From Lentisphaeria bacterium (lineage in GTDB: Bacteria > Verrucomicrobiota > Lentisphaeria > Victivallales > Victivallaceae): a stretch of 24,412 nucleotides of DNA. Below, piece after piece: positions 16,579 through 24,328 of this stretch. Both the position numbers and the translations under genes were made by a program. The stretch spans positions 1 through 24,412 of the forward strand of contig JABLYX010000070.1 in assembly GCA_018265615.1 (NCBI GenBank), written 5' to 3'. The first letter of the stretch is position 1, and each line of letters opens with the position of its first letter. The notes under the pieces are model-generated. The model worked only from the letters and a program-made list of their open reading frames with translations. It was not told the origin of the DNA and did no database searches.

Positions 16579-16857
16579 TTATAGTCCCGCCATTGCTTTC
16601 AAATCGGTCAACCGAATCCGGACACTTCGCTTGCCGCATCGAATCCGGGACAACCTTCCTTCATCGCAAAGACGGTCTATCGTCTTGACCGAGCATTTCA
16701 GGATGTTTGCCGCCTCCTGCCGGGTCAAAAGAGCTGCTTCATCTTCTTGCGTTACCGCTTGAATTGCTCTGTTTGCCAATTCCTGATGAATGGCTCTGTT
16801 TTCCGCCAAAGCGGAAATAACAGCAATAAACTGTCGGATATCTGATTCAGTAATCAT
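16579..16857 (-). CDS. Excisionase-like MerR/HTH_17 DNA-binding protein
   Basis: This 92-aa protein ends with a helix-turn-helix of the excisionase family: LTRQEAANILKCSVKTIDRLCDEGRLSRIRCGKRSVRIRL, about residues 44-82. Such small proteins direct excision of integrative elements or act as regulators. The N-terminal ~40 residues are helical and not recognised. The start ATG 16857 has GGGAGG eight bases upstream (16866-16871), and a UUCG terminator follows the stop. Its place 226 bases from the tRNA scar supports a role as recombination directionality factor, but no integrase gene is adjacent. Confidence 0.72.
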   Translation of the reverse strand: MITESDIRQFIAVISALAENRAIHQELANRAIQAVTQEDEAALLTRQEAANILKCSVKTIDRLCDEGRLSRIRCGKRSVRIRLTDLKAMAGL

Positions 16858-17485
16858 GAAAAGTTCCTCCCAGTAAATGAAAAAGCCCTCCGGGATGATA
16901 TTCGCATCCCAGAGGGGGTGTCTTTCTGCAGCCTCTTGTCTGTTCTCTAAAAGATTTGAATTTTGTCTGCTTCAGTTTTTCCATCACGGCATTCTGTTGT
17001 TCAACAGGAACATTTCCGTAATTATAGATAGAGTCCTCCATTTTATCTAAGAAATTCACATCAAAAGGCCATTCATTGTCAACTTTATCAAACAGGTCTC
17101 TGGCATAATTGTCTATTATTTCGAAAATTGCTTCAACCTCTTCCTGATTATTTACGATGCGAAAGAACGTATACAACTCTGGAAACTTCATAACATATAC
17201 GGCATAGTTATCGCCAAGGTCGATAATGAAAGAATTTTTATCTTCGGCGAGGATTTTTCCACAATAAACTATATCACTGGTTTCTGCACTGTCTGGGTCC
17301 CAAATGCGTCCGAAGACCTCACGCCATTTCATGTATACTGCGATTTTTCCGATATTGTCATTATTGTTCAAACCTGTAAAATTGACGGCGGAGGTTTCTT
17401 GGGCAAAAGTACCACGCAGCTGATTCCTTCTGGATTTGGTTCCATGAACAGTGATTCCATTGACGACTTTGATTTGGTTTTTCAT
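16847..17485 (-). CDS. Unknown 212-aa protein of the island
   Basis: I do not recognise this protein. It starts MKNQIKVVNGITVHGTKS with GGAGA about seven bases before ATG 17485. The middle is acidic and plausible as a soluble globular protein (IIDLGDNYAVYVMKF, FEIIDNYARDLFDKVDNE). It has no signal peptide, membrane segment or nuclease motif that I can see. Its last ~18 residues are encoded across an intrinsic terminator (16880-16916) and overlap the excisionase start by 11 bases, which is odd for a natural C-terminus. The reading frame may therefore have been altered near its end, or the hairpin simply overlaps the coding end. Confidence 0.55.
   Translation of the reverse strand: MKNQIKVVNGITVHGTKSRRNQLRGTFAQETSAVNFTGLNNNDNIGKIAVYMKWREVFGRIWDPDSAETSDIVYCGKILAEDKNSFIIDLGDNYAVYVMKFPELYTFFRIVNNQEEVEAIFEIIDNYARDLFDKVDNEWPFDVNFLDKMEDSIYNYGNVPVEQQNAVMEKLKQTKFKSFREQTRGCRKTPPLGCEYHPGGLFHLLGGTFHDY
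16880..16916 (-). terminator. Terminator hairpin inside the 3' end of the unknown gene
   Basis: Plus-strand CCCTC-c-GGGATG (16886-16897) pairs with CATCCC-a-GAGGG (16905-16916). On the minus strand a T run (16880-16884) follows. It lies just upstream of the excisionase ribosome site. Confidence 0.75.
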
Positions 17486-17770
17486 GTTGCGTTCTCCAAA
17501 TTTTGTTTACTTTAAGATGCCATGCCGATTTCGTTCTATCCGATTTTCAAACAACTACGTTTTTTGAAGGAACGCTATCCTTTTTCTGTCTCCTTTCGTT
17601 GTTTCGTCTCCGTCTCTGACGACCATCGTCATCGACCTTTGCTACCTAATGCGGACAAAAAGAGAAAATCTTATGCGTCCAAAAAGAAAAACAGCAAAAT
17701 TCTTGATTTTATCACGGATAGGGTGTAATTCACGAGTAAATAACTTGATTTACCACCGAAAGGGTACAAA
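17486..17770. other. Intergenic region between divergent genes; holds a palindrome
   Basis: AT-rich stretch with no convincing gene; a short plus-strand frame at 17522-17728 is rich in basic residues and has no good start signal. GTAAAT (17736-17741) and ATTTAC (17748-17753) form an inverted repeat with a six-base centre, 17 bases upstream of the antitoxin remnant. HipB-type antitoxins bind such palindromes before their own gene, so it may be the old operator. Confidence 0.4.
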
Positions 17771-18004
17771 ATGGACATGGAGAAGAGAAATCCATCATCG
17801 CTGTTGGTGAGACGACAACGCAAACTTCATTAGATGACTAAATAAGACCTTGCAGACCGTACCGGAGTAAGAATCAGCTTCATCCGGGAATGGGAAAGCG
17901 GTAAGCCGACACTTCGCATGGGCAAAGCCAACATAGTGCTGGAACTGTTCGGCCACGCACTTGCTCCGGTCTCATATAGCGACTTGAAGAAGCAGGAAAA
18001 TTAA
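17771..18004 (+). pseudogene. HipB-type XRE antitoxin/regulator remnant with two in-frame stops
   Basis: Translating from ATG 17771 gives MDMEKRNPSSLLVRRQRKLH, then TAG (17831-17833), MTK, TAA (17843-17845) and DLADRTGV. It then runs ISFIREWESGKPTLRMGKAN and IVLELFGHALAPVSY to a stop at 18002-18004. Without the two stops this is a ~77-aa XRE helix-turn-helix protein of the HipB-like couple (y4mF-type): the R(R/Q)xRK..-x-MTQxDLA layout and the F-I-R-x-x-E-x-G-K-P-T-L-R signature fit well. The frame is kept on both sides of the stops, so the loss is by nonsense mutations. No start codon with a ribosome site lies after the second stop, so it should be non-functional. No hipA follows; a Fic gene does. 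Confidence 0.75.
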
Positions 18005-18041
18005 AATAGCTCACTTGAATATTTTAACATGGAGGCTTATC

Positions 18042-18068
18042 TTAAAATAAGAAGATTGCTTATTTTAA
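18042..18068. repeat. Perfect 10-bp inverted repeat before the Fic gene
   Basis: TTAAAATAAG (18042-18051) and CTTATTTTAA (18059-18068) are separated by seven bases, six bases upstream of the GAGGA ribosome site of the Fic gene. It could be an operator or an mRNA hairpin. It lacks the GC-rich stem and T run of a terminator. Confidence 0.55.
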
Positions 18069-18082
18069 CTTGCGAGGACCTA

Positions 18083-19225
18083 ATGAAGCGTGGAATACAA
18101 GGGCATTACGATACAGTCAGCACTGTTGGAGAAACGGTGAAGGCTTTTGTTCCCAATCCATTGCCGCCAGCTCCGCCATTGGAGCTTTCCGGCCCTCTCC
18201 AGAAAAAGCTGGATGAAGCCTCCTACGCACTGGGAAAACTCGATGCGGCAGCAGAACTGCTACCGGATGTCGGTCTGTTCCTCTACATGTTTATCCGCAA
18301 GGAAGCAGTCCTGTCCTCTATGATTGAAGGAACGCAATCCTCCCTTTCAGACCTGCTTCTGTTCGAACTCGAAGAAAAACCCGGAGTCCCTCTGGATGAT
18401 GTTCAGGAGGTCAGTAACTATGTTGCGGCGATGGACTATGGTTTACAGCGCTTGAAAGACGGCTTTCCGCTGTCCCTGCGCCTGATTCGTGAGATTCATG
18501 GCGAACTACTGGCAAAAGGCCGAGGCAGCCTCAAATCGCCCGGAGAGTTCCGTAAAAGCCAAAACTGGATAGGCGGCACCCGTCCCGGAAACGCCGCCTT
18601 CGTACCTCCTCCACCGGAGGAGGCTATCAAATGCCTGAACGACCTCGAACTCTTCCTGCATAACGAAGAGACTCCGGTTTTGATAAAAGCGGCACTGGCT
18701 CATGTCCAGTTCGAAACCATCCATCCCTTTCTTGATGGTAACGGCAGAGTCGGACGTCTCCTGATTACCCTTCTGCTCTGCGAAGGAAAAGTCCTGAAAC
18801 AACCGCTCCTCTACCTGAGCTACTACTTCAAGCTCCATCGGCGCTACTATTACGAGCTCCTGAATGACATCCGAAATGAAGGCGACTGGGAACGCTGGCT
18901 CGACTTCTTCGCCGAAGCCGTCATCGCGACCGCGACACAAAGCCTCGAAATAATCATAGCCTTGGATAAGCAAGTACAGGAAGACCGGGAGAAAATTCAA
19001 ACCATCGGGAAAGGTAGCAAATCTGCTACCCTGATTCATCAGGCCATGCTCCGTCATCCAATCGCCAGCTCCCTGAAGCTGAAAGAAGAAACCGGCCTCA
19101 CGGACGCCACCATCAACGCCTCGCTACGAAAGCTGCAAGAGCTTGGCATAGCAGGAGAAACCACCGGCCAAAAACGCAATCGCCTCTTCTGTTATCAAGC
19201 GTACATGGTTTTGCTGAACCAGTAA
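18083..19225 (+). CDS. Fic-family AMP-transferase (class II, self-inhibited) with C-terminal winged helix
   Basis: This 380-aa protein transfers AMP (or another NMP) from a nucleotide to hydroxyl groups of target proteins. The core motif HPFLDGNGRVGR is complete (H214-R222 and on). The N-terminal inhibitory helix has S78-S-M-I-E82-G, matching the (S/T)xxxE(G/N) motif; E82 blocks ATP binding, as in class II Fic proteins. A DUF4172-like start (YDTVSTVGETVKAFVPNPLPP) and a C-terminal winged-helix region (~300-370) complete the common ~380-aa layout. I chose ATG 18083 (GAGGA at 18074-18078) because homology starts there; an in-frame ATG at 18029 would put an inverted repeat in the coding part. 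It is convergent with the HNH gene, nine bases away. The target is unknown; roles range from regulation to toxin-like activity. Confidence 0.88.
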   Translation: MKRGIQGHYDTVSTVGETVKAFVPNPLPPAPPLELSGPLQKKLDEASYALGKLDAAAELLPDVGLFLYMFIRKEAVLSSMIEGTQSSLSDLLLFELEEKPGVPLDDVQEVSNYVAAMDYGLQRLKDGFPLSLRLIREIHGELLAKGRGSLKSPGEFRKSQNWIGGTRPGNAAFVPPPPEEAIKCLNDLELFLHNEETPVLIKAALAHVQFETIHPFLDGNGRVGRLLITLLLCEGKVLKQPLLYLSYYFKLHRRYYYELLNDIRNEGDWERWLDFFAEAVIATATQSLEIIIALDKQVQEDREKIQTIGKGSKSATLIHQAMLRHPIASSLKLKEETGLTDATINASLRKLQELGIAGETTGQKRNRLFCYQAYMVLLNQ

Positions 19226-19234
19226 CTCCGTGGC

Positions 19235-20203
19235 TTATCTGACCAAAAGCTCTCGATGCCGCTGTAGTTTCTCTTGTGACGGGTAGTAAGCTCGATTGGC
19301 GGGAAGCACCATGTGGCTTCCTTCGAACTGCGAAATCGAATACGGGCTATTACTACGCTCGACAAATGCCTTGGATAAAATCAGTCGGTAATCCTCATCA
19401 AAGCTAATCAAGTGACGGTCAAAAGCCCGATGCAAAGTGGGAGAAAGACAAATCCCATTCGTAATAGTGTCATCATGTGAAATCGCAAAGGGTTCAATAT
19501 GACAAGCATCTATCAAGAAAAAATCCTTCATCGCATCTATTCTTAAACCAGAAATGCAGCAGGTGTAGCTATAGATTTTTGAAACTTCTCTCCGAAAAGC
19601 CGCGCTTCTAATGCACAATTCCTCCTCAAAACATTCTTTGCCCAATGATTTTTCCAGAGCGTTTATTTCGGCAACATACTTTTCTGGTTTTTTGCGAATA
19701 ATCTCTTCAGCCACCTTATCAAAGTAAGTCTTCCGGGTAAGGGATTTCCATTCCGCATCCGGAAAGTTGCGCTCCATCAGGACTCGTTTGAGGATGTTTC
19801 GACTATGCGAACTACTCAATAACATGAAAAGCTCACCATCAAAATACGCATACTGAATTGCCATCTGAAGCTGATTCAAGCTATGAATTGCCTTTGCCTG
19901 AGAAAGCCAGCCTTCAAAACCATCTTTTGCTTTGAAATGCCAAAACTTACTGGTTCGTAGATGAAAGAATGGCAAAATAAAAGCGGAAAGATTTCCGGAT
20001 GTAACCAATGCGTTCCAAGTTGTTTTGAACAAGGAAATTATAATCGGGCTGGCAACGATTTTGTTTTCCGTGATAAACCCCAGCTCTATTCCGCGAATGA
20101 CGCTGAGCAACAAAACCGCTTTATGCGGTGCCGGCCCATATTTTGTTGGAGCTTGGCGCAAATGCTGAAAGCACTCGATATAATATTTCAGGTCTTTGGT
20201 CAT
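19235..20203 (-). CDS. HNH endonuclease, COG3440-like putative restriction enzyme
   Basis: This 322-aa protein has a C-terminal HNH nuclease fold: CCISGL (215-220), IDACHIEPFA (H235), N249 in ITNGICLSP, H258 in LHRAFDRH and H264. The N-terminal ~100 residues (YGPAPHKAVLLLSVIRGIELG) match the helical DNA-recognition-like part seen in predicted restriction endonucleases with HNH. It probably cuts DNA with a metal ion at the HNH site. I chose ATG 20203 because GAGGA (20213-20217) is 9 bases upstream; a TTG at 20212 abuts that site. It lies 42 bases after the NERD gene and is likely the third gene of the operon. Specificity is unknown and no methyltransferase is near. Confidence 0.82.
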   Translation of the reverse strand: MTKDLKYYIECFQHLRQAPTKYGPAPHKAVLLLSVIRGIELGFITENKIVASPIIISLFKTTWNALVTSGNLSAFILPFFHLRTSKFWHFKAKDGFEGWLSQAKAIHSLNQLQMAIQYAYFDGELFMLLSSSHSRNILKRVLMERNFPDAEWKSLTRKTYFDKVAEEIIRKKPEKYVAEINALEKSLGKECFEEELCIRSAAFRREVSKIYSYTCCISGLRIDAMKDFFLIDACHIEPFAISHDDTITNGICLSPTLHRAFDRHLISFDEDYRLILSKAFVERSNSPYSISQFEGSHMVLPANRAYYPSQEKLQRHRELLVR

Positions 20204-20245
20204 TTGGGGCAATCCTCAAAGTATAATGCTGAAAGATGGCAGGGC

Positions 20246-21187
20246 TCACATATAGATGTGATACTCTGCTTTCTGCTTGCGAACCTTCAGCTTTTGCTGA
20301 CACTGAGGACGTTTGTGATTAATGGGAAAATTCTTTTTACAGTCACAGCAATGCCAGTAGTAATTTTTATACTTGGCTCCCCACTCAATGGAGACTTTTC
20401 CTTTGCACTCAGGACAATAAGATAAAGATTGTATCTTCTCTTCTTTTTCAGTAATTTTTTCCTCCTGAACGCGATTTTTCTTCACTTGAACAGGAACTTC
20501 ATCAACAACAGGAAGTGTGCTGACGATTTCTTTTTCTATACTTTCTCGCGGGGCATGAAGTTGAAGCAGAAAATCTTTGGTCCTGGCAGCTTCATCTTTT
20601 TCAAAGCACCACGGAAAAGCAAATGAAAATACGCCATCAGCCTTCTTGGAATCCGCTATAATCGCATCAATTCTATCAGTAATGACCTCTGCTTTCATAA
20701 CCAGTGAATCATAGGCTGGATATTCGCGGATAATCGCTTTGCATTTCTGCGATACTGAAACAAGGCAATGAATTGGCATCTTGGCAAAATCATGGGGACG
20801 AGTTAAAAGCTTATAGAGAATATCTGTTTTATTCTCCTGAAGTAAATGAAACAGATTATTCTTCTGTCGCTCTGCTTGCTTTACTGGATTATCCATAGGA
20901 TTCCAATGGTTGTCCCACAATCTGAAAAACTCCTGATGCTCATTATACTTCAGCTTAGTGGACACGCTCTTATCTTCAATTATCACCATTCCATACTTGA
21001 AGATAACCAAATGGTCGATTTGAGCATAATCGCCTTGCCAAAGGAAGCGCAAATTGTTTAACACCCAAACATCATCAGACATTTCATAATGCTTCTTCAG
21101 AAAAAAAGCCATCTCCTTTTCTGCATAATATCCGGCTTTTTCTTGAGGTGATTCTCCTAAATACTCTTCCAACTCTTTTGCTATCAT
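20246..21187 (-). CDS. NERD nuclease-like protein with C-terminal zinc ribbon
   Basis: This 313-aa protein has a NERD domain (~15-140) with QIDHLVIF (D58) and VIIEDKS (E71, K73), the PD-(D/E)xK-type catalytic residues. NERD domains are nuclease-related and often sit beside helicases or zinc ribbons. Its C-terminus has a zinc ribbon: CPEC (C258-C261) and CCDC (C280/C281-C283), suggesting nucleic acid binding. The middle (~225-255) is charged and probably a linker. ATG 21187 is preceded by AGGA with a six-base gap. It follows the large helicase-nuclease after 21 bases, so it is co-transcribed. The exact role is unknown; processing of DNA ends with the helicase is a plausible guess. Confidence 0.83.
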   Translation of the reverse strand: MIAKELEEYLGESPQEKAGYYAEKEMAFFLKKHYEMSDDVWVLNNLRFLWQGDYAQIDHLVIFKYGMVIIEDKSVSTKLKYNEHQEFFRLWDNHWNPMDNPVKQAERQKNNLFHLLQENKTDILYKLLTRPHDFAKMPIHCLVSVSQKCKAIIREYPAYDSLVMKAEVITDRIDAIIADSKKADGVFSFAFPWCFEKDEAARTKDFLLQLHAPRESIEKEIVSTLPVVDEVPVQVKKNRVQEEKITEKEEKIQSLSYCPECKGKVSIEWGAKYKNYYWHCCDCKKNFPINHKRPQCQQKLKVRKQKAEYHIYM

Positions 21188-21208
21188 GATAATTCCTAGT
21201 TTTACAGA

Positions 21209-24200
21209 TTAAGCTGTTGCCATGCGTTCTGTCATACGGCAGAGCCGTGCTGGCATTTTGTATTTCAGGCGCCACTCGATATTAATGGGGCGGCTACCGT
21301 TATGACTTACATACTCTGCTGGTCCGAGGAAACAATAGGCGTTGCTTTGCCCATGATTACTCTTATCCTCGCGTACAAACAGCAGAATTGTATTTCCAGT
21401 TTGACGCTGATTCAGATACCGTTGCCCCGTCGGAGACTCCACAGACGTGGTACTCTGGGATTGCCAATGAAACAAGTCATCACTGATGGCATAATCCAGA
21501 TACATCGTAGTGGGAGAATAGTGTTTTTCTGCCTTATTGAGCGTAATCATAAAGAGGTCTGTTTCAAGGGCCGGGAGATATTTGACGCCTTCCCGGCATT
21601 CAGGAGTACTATTAAACGTCCAGTTTCCAAGCGCGGCAAGAATCTCATCACGAGTATAACTAGCGTGGAGTTCCAGCGGAGATTCATAAGGGAGCTCCGG
21701 TCGCTCCGTCACCATATCCGTATGCTCATAAAGATAGCGCAGGACATCGAGAAGTTCGTCAAAAAACGGTCCATTAGCCTTGAGCCGCTCAACACTTTCT
21801 TGCAAGGATGAAATCCCGCTATCTTTACCCCACAGCGAAAAATGAAGCATGGTAAGCAGCCGCTCCTCCATGGATGTAAGTTGCTCGAAAGAACCCTGCA
21901 ATATTCTCAGCAAGGTTTGAAGCTGATAAGCTGAATTCAAGTGGAGAATACGTCGAAGCCCATTGGTCAGCCGTTTTTCGTCAGGAGCGGCAAAGGCTGG
22001 TTGAACATGAGCTTTTTCACACAAACGGGCGAACGAAGCGCGCTTGTAGATATCATGCAGACTCAGATGATGGTACTCCACAAAATTCGCCAAGGTTAAT
22101 GGCAGACCGCTCTCGTTGGTAAAGGTCGCAATCCGGCTGACCAACTGTGATGAGCGCCCATTGTAGATGCTGTTGCGGATATTTTCCAGAATATAGCGTT
22201 GAGCTTGCTTCTCAAGTTTGATGTGGCATCCAGCCGGAAGATGCGGAAAGCCGTTTTCGATTTCATCCGCGACATTTTTACCGCTGCTGCCGAGCATCGC
22301 ACGAAACCGGTATTCGAAATTGAAGTTCTTATGAGCATTGCCGACAAAGTCAAGAACCGTCAGGCACTCTTTCTCATCATAGAGACGGAGTCCACGGCCA
22401 AGCTGTTGCAAAAACACGGTTAAACTTTCTGTCGGGCGCAAAAAGAGCACCGTATCGACAGCAGGGATATCAACACCTTCGTTGTAGATGTCAACCACGC
22501 AAATCACATTGATTTCGCAATTCACCAACCGAGATTGAATTGCATTACGCTCTTCAGATGGACTGGCGGCGGTCAATAGAGCAGACCTCACGCCATGCTC
22601 GTTGAAGAACTGGTTCATGAACGCCGCATGTTCCTGGCTTACGCAGAAACATAACGACCGACACTGCTGAATATTCAGCAATATCTCGTGCATCTTCTGC
22701 AAAACCAATTGAGCTCGTTGCAGATTCCCGTTGAACAAACGATTGAGTTCTCGGGTGTCATAATGCCCGGAGCTCCACGCAATCCGGCTCAAGTCCACGT
22801 TGTCGGTGATTCCAAAATATTGAAACGGTGCCAGCAATTTCCGGTTGATGGCATCTGGTAAGCGAATTTCAGCGGCGATGTGATAATCGAAGAAGGAGAG
22901 AATATCCAGCCCGTCATGACGCTCTGGTGTCGCGGTCAGAGCCAGCAGATACTTCGGCTGAAAATGGCGCAACAGCTTCTGATAACTATCTGAAGCCGAA
23001 TGGTGAAATTCGTCAACCACAATGTAATCATAATAATCTGGCGACAGAGTCTCCCAAAGTCGCTGAGAATTCAAGCTTTGGATGGACACAAAAAGATGTT
23101 CAAAGCCTTCAGGGCGATGACTTCCAACCAGCAATTCACCAAAGTTCTGATTACGAAGGATATTGCGAAATGTTCCCCGGCTTTGTTTCAGAATCTCTTC
23201 CCGGTGAACCACAAAAAGAAATTTTGCGTTGGGAGTTTCCTTCAAGATACGTTTATAATCAAATGCCGCAATCACCGTCTTGCCGGTTCCGGTGGCAGCT
23301 ACCACCAGATTACGAGTACGCCCATGAATTTCCCGTTCCGCCCGAAGCTTATCCAGAATCTCCTCCTGATACGGATAAGGCCGAACGTCCATAAAAGCCA
23401 TGAAATTATCTTCATCGACAGTAAAATGTCGCTCAAATTCGAGAGCTTGCTTCAAGCGGTCATGAGAGCTGGCGTCATACTTGGAAAATTCTTTGGCATT
23501 CTGATAGGTCTCGAATGTCGCACAGACCTTCTCCCAAAGATAAGGCGATTCAAACTGGCTGATTTTCAAATTCCACTCAAGCCCACTGGTGAGGGCCGGA
23601 TTGGAAATATTGGAAGAGCCGATATAAGCGGAACCGAATCCAGTGTTACGGTGAAAAATATAGGACTTCGCATGAAGCCGGGTACGTTCTGTATCATAAG
23701 AAACCAGCAGCTCCGTATTTGGCAGCTTCTCCAGAAATTCAATCGCCTTGAGGTCGGTTGCACCCAAGTAAGAAGTAGTGATAATCCGCAACCGAGCTTC
23801 CGGTTGAGCCGTGAAGTCTATCAAATCCTGCATCAGGAGTCGAATACCACTCCATTTGATAAAAGAGCAAATAATATCAACCCGGTCAGCAGTACGGATT
23901 TCCTTGACCAGTTGTGATTCCAAACTGAGGTCAGACTGTGTTCCGGTAAAAAGGCAGGCATTAGTCAAAGGAGTTTCCGGGCGGTCGAGAGCCTTACGAG
24001 TTCGGTCCTGAATCTTCAGGAGATACATCAGGTCTTCAACAATGCGCTCTGCATCGACAGGAAAAGTTCGGTCATTTTGCCCAATCACCTCAAGAAGTTG
24101 ATTGCAAAACTGCGCCTGACGCAACTTTTTGTCATCACCTTTTATGCTCGCAAGCGAAGAAGCAATCAGCTTCGTAAGATGCAAGGCCAAAGAAAAATGG

Positions 24201-24328
24201 CTCTCATCCGAATCCAACTGCTTCCTCTCAATTTCAAAAGCATCCTGAATCCGCTCAATCTTTTCCTGAAGAGAATGCGTAATTACACTCTCATATATTC
24301 CATGTACTAACTCAAAGTTCCAATCCAT
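21209..24328 (-). CDS. SauUSI-like type IV restriction enzyme: PLD nuclease + SF2 helicase + DUF3427-like domain
   Basis: This 1039-aa protein has three parts. A PLD-type nuclease domain (~125-270) shows LHAKSYIFHRN (H219, K221) and GSAYIGSSNIS. An SF2 helicase follows: Walker A AATGTGKT (344-351), DEFH (439-442), LTATPER (464-470), and motif VI QQLGRGLRL (641-649). The C-terminal ~350 residues, including WRLKYKMPAR near the end, fit DUF3427. This order is that of SauUSI of Staphylococcus aureus, a helicase-driven enzyme that cuts DNA with 5-methylcytosine or 5-hydroxymethylcytosine using ATP; there the C-terminal domain reads the modified base. SauUSI is 953 aa, so this one is longer, mostly at the N-terminus (~120 residues not recognised). 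GAGG lies 6 bases before ATG 24328. It heads the NERD-HNH operon. Specificity is inferred only. Confidence 0.85.
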   Translation of the reverse strand: MDWNFELVHGIYESVITHSLQEKIERIQDAFEIERKQLDSDESHFSLALHLTKLIASSLASIKGDDKKLRQAQFCNQLLEVIGQNDRTFPVDAERIVEDLMYLLKIQDRTRKALDRPETPLTNACLFTGTQSDLSLESQLVKEIRTADRVDIICSFIKWSGIRLLMQDLIDFTAQPEARLRIITTSYLGATDLKAIEFLEKLPNTELLVSYDTERTRLHAKSYIFHRNTGFGSAYIGSSNISNPALTSGLEWNLKISQFESPYLWEKVCATFETYQNAKEFSKYDASSHDRLKQALEFERHFTVDEDNFMAFMDVRPYPYQEEILDKLRAEREIHGRTRNLVVAATGTGKTVIAAFDYKRILKETPNAKFLFVVHREEILKQSRGTFRNILRNQNFGELLVGSHRPEGFEHLFVSIQSLNSQRLWETLSPDYYDYIVVDEFHHSASDSYQKLLRHFQPKYLLALTATPERHDGLDILSFFDYHIAAEIRLPDAINRKLLAPFQYFGITDNVDLSRIAWSSGHYDTRELNRLFNGNLQRAQLVLQKMHEILLNIQQCRSLCFCVSQEHAAFMNQFFNEHGVRSALLTAASPSEERNAIQSRLVNCEINVICVVDIYNEGVDIPAVDTVLFLRPTESLTVFLQQLGRGLRLYDEKECLTVLDFVGNAHKNFNFEYRFRAMLGSSGKNVADEIENGFPHLPAGCHIKLEKQAQRYILENIRNSIYNGRSSQLVSRIATFTNESGLPLTLANFVEYHHLSLHDIYKRASFARLCEKAHVQPAFAAPDEKRLTNGLRRILHLNSAYQLQTLLRILQGSFEQLTSMEERLLTMLHFSLWGKDSGISSLQESVERLKANGPFFDELLDVLRYLYEHTDMVTERPELPYESPLELHASYTRDEILAALGNWTFNSTPECREGVKYLPALETDLFMITLNKAEKHYSPTTMYLDYAISDDLFHWQSQSTTSVESPTGQRYLNQRQTGNTILLFVREDKSNHGQSNAYCFLGPAEYVSHNGSRPINIEWRLKYKMPARLCRMTERMATA

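Noticed and set aside
16308..16688. 126-aa plus-strand frame crossing the tRNA fragment
   Set aside because: It would translate the tRNA scar and two terminators; the opposite strand has the supported features.
17522..17728. 68-aa plus-strand frame
   Set aside because: Basic low-complexity end, no good ribosome site, no recognisable domain.
19226..19234. Terminator between Fic and the HNH gene
   Set aside because: Only nine bases separate the stops and no hairpin with T run is visible.
23000..23917. 305-aa plus-strand open frame inside the helicase gene
   Set aside because: Antisense to conserved helicase motifs; no ribosome site or domain.
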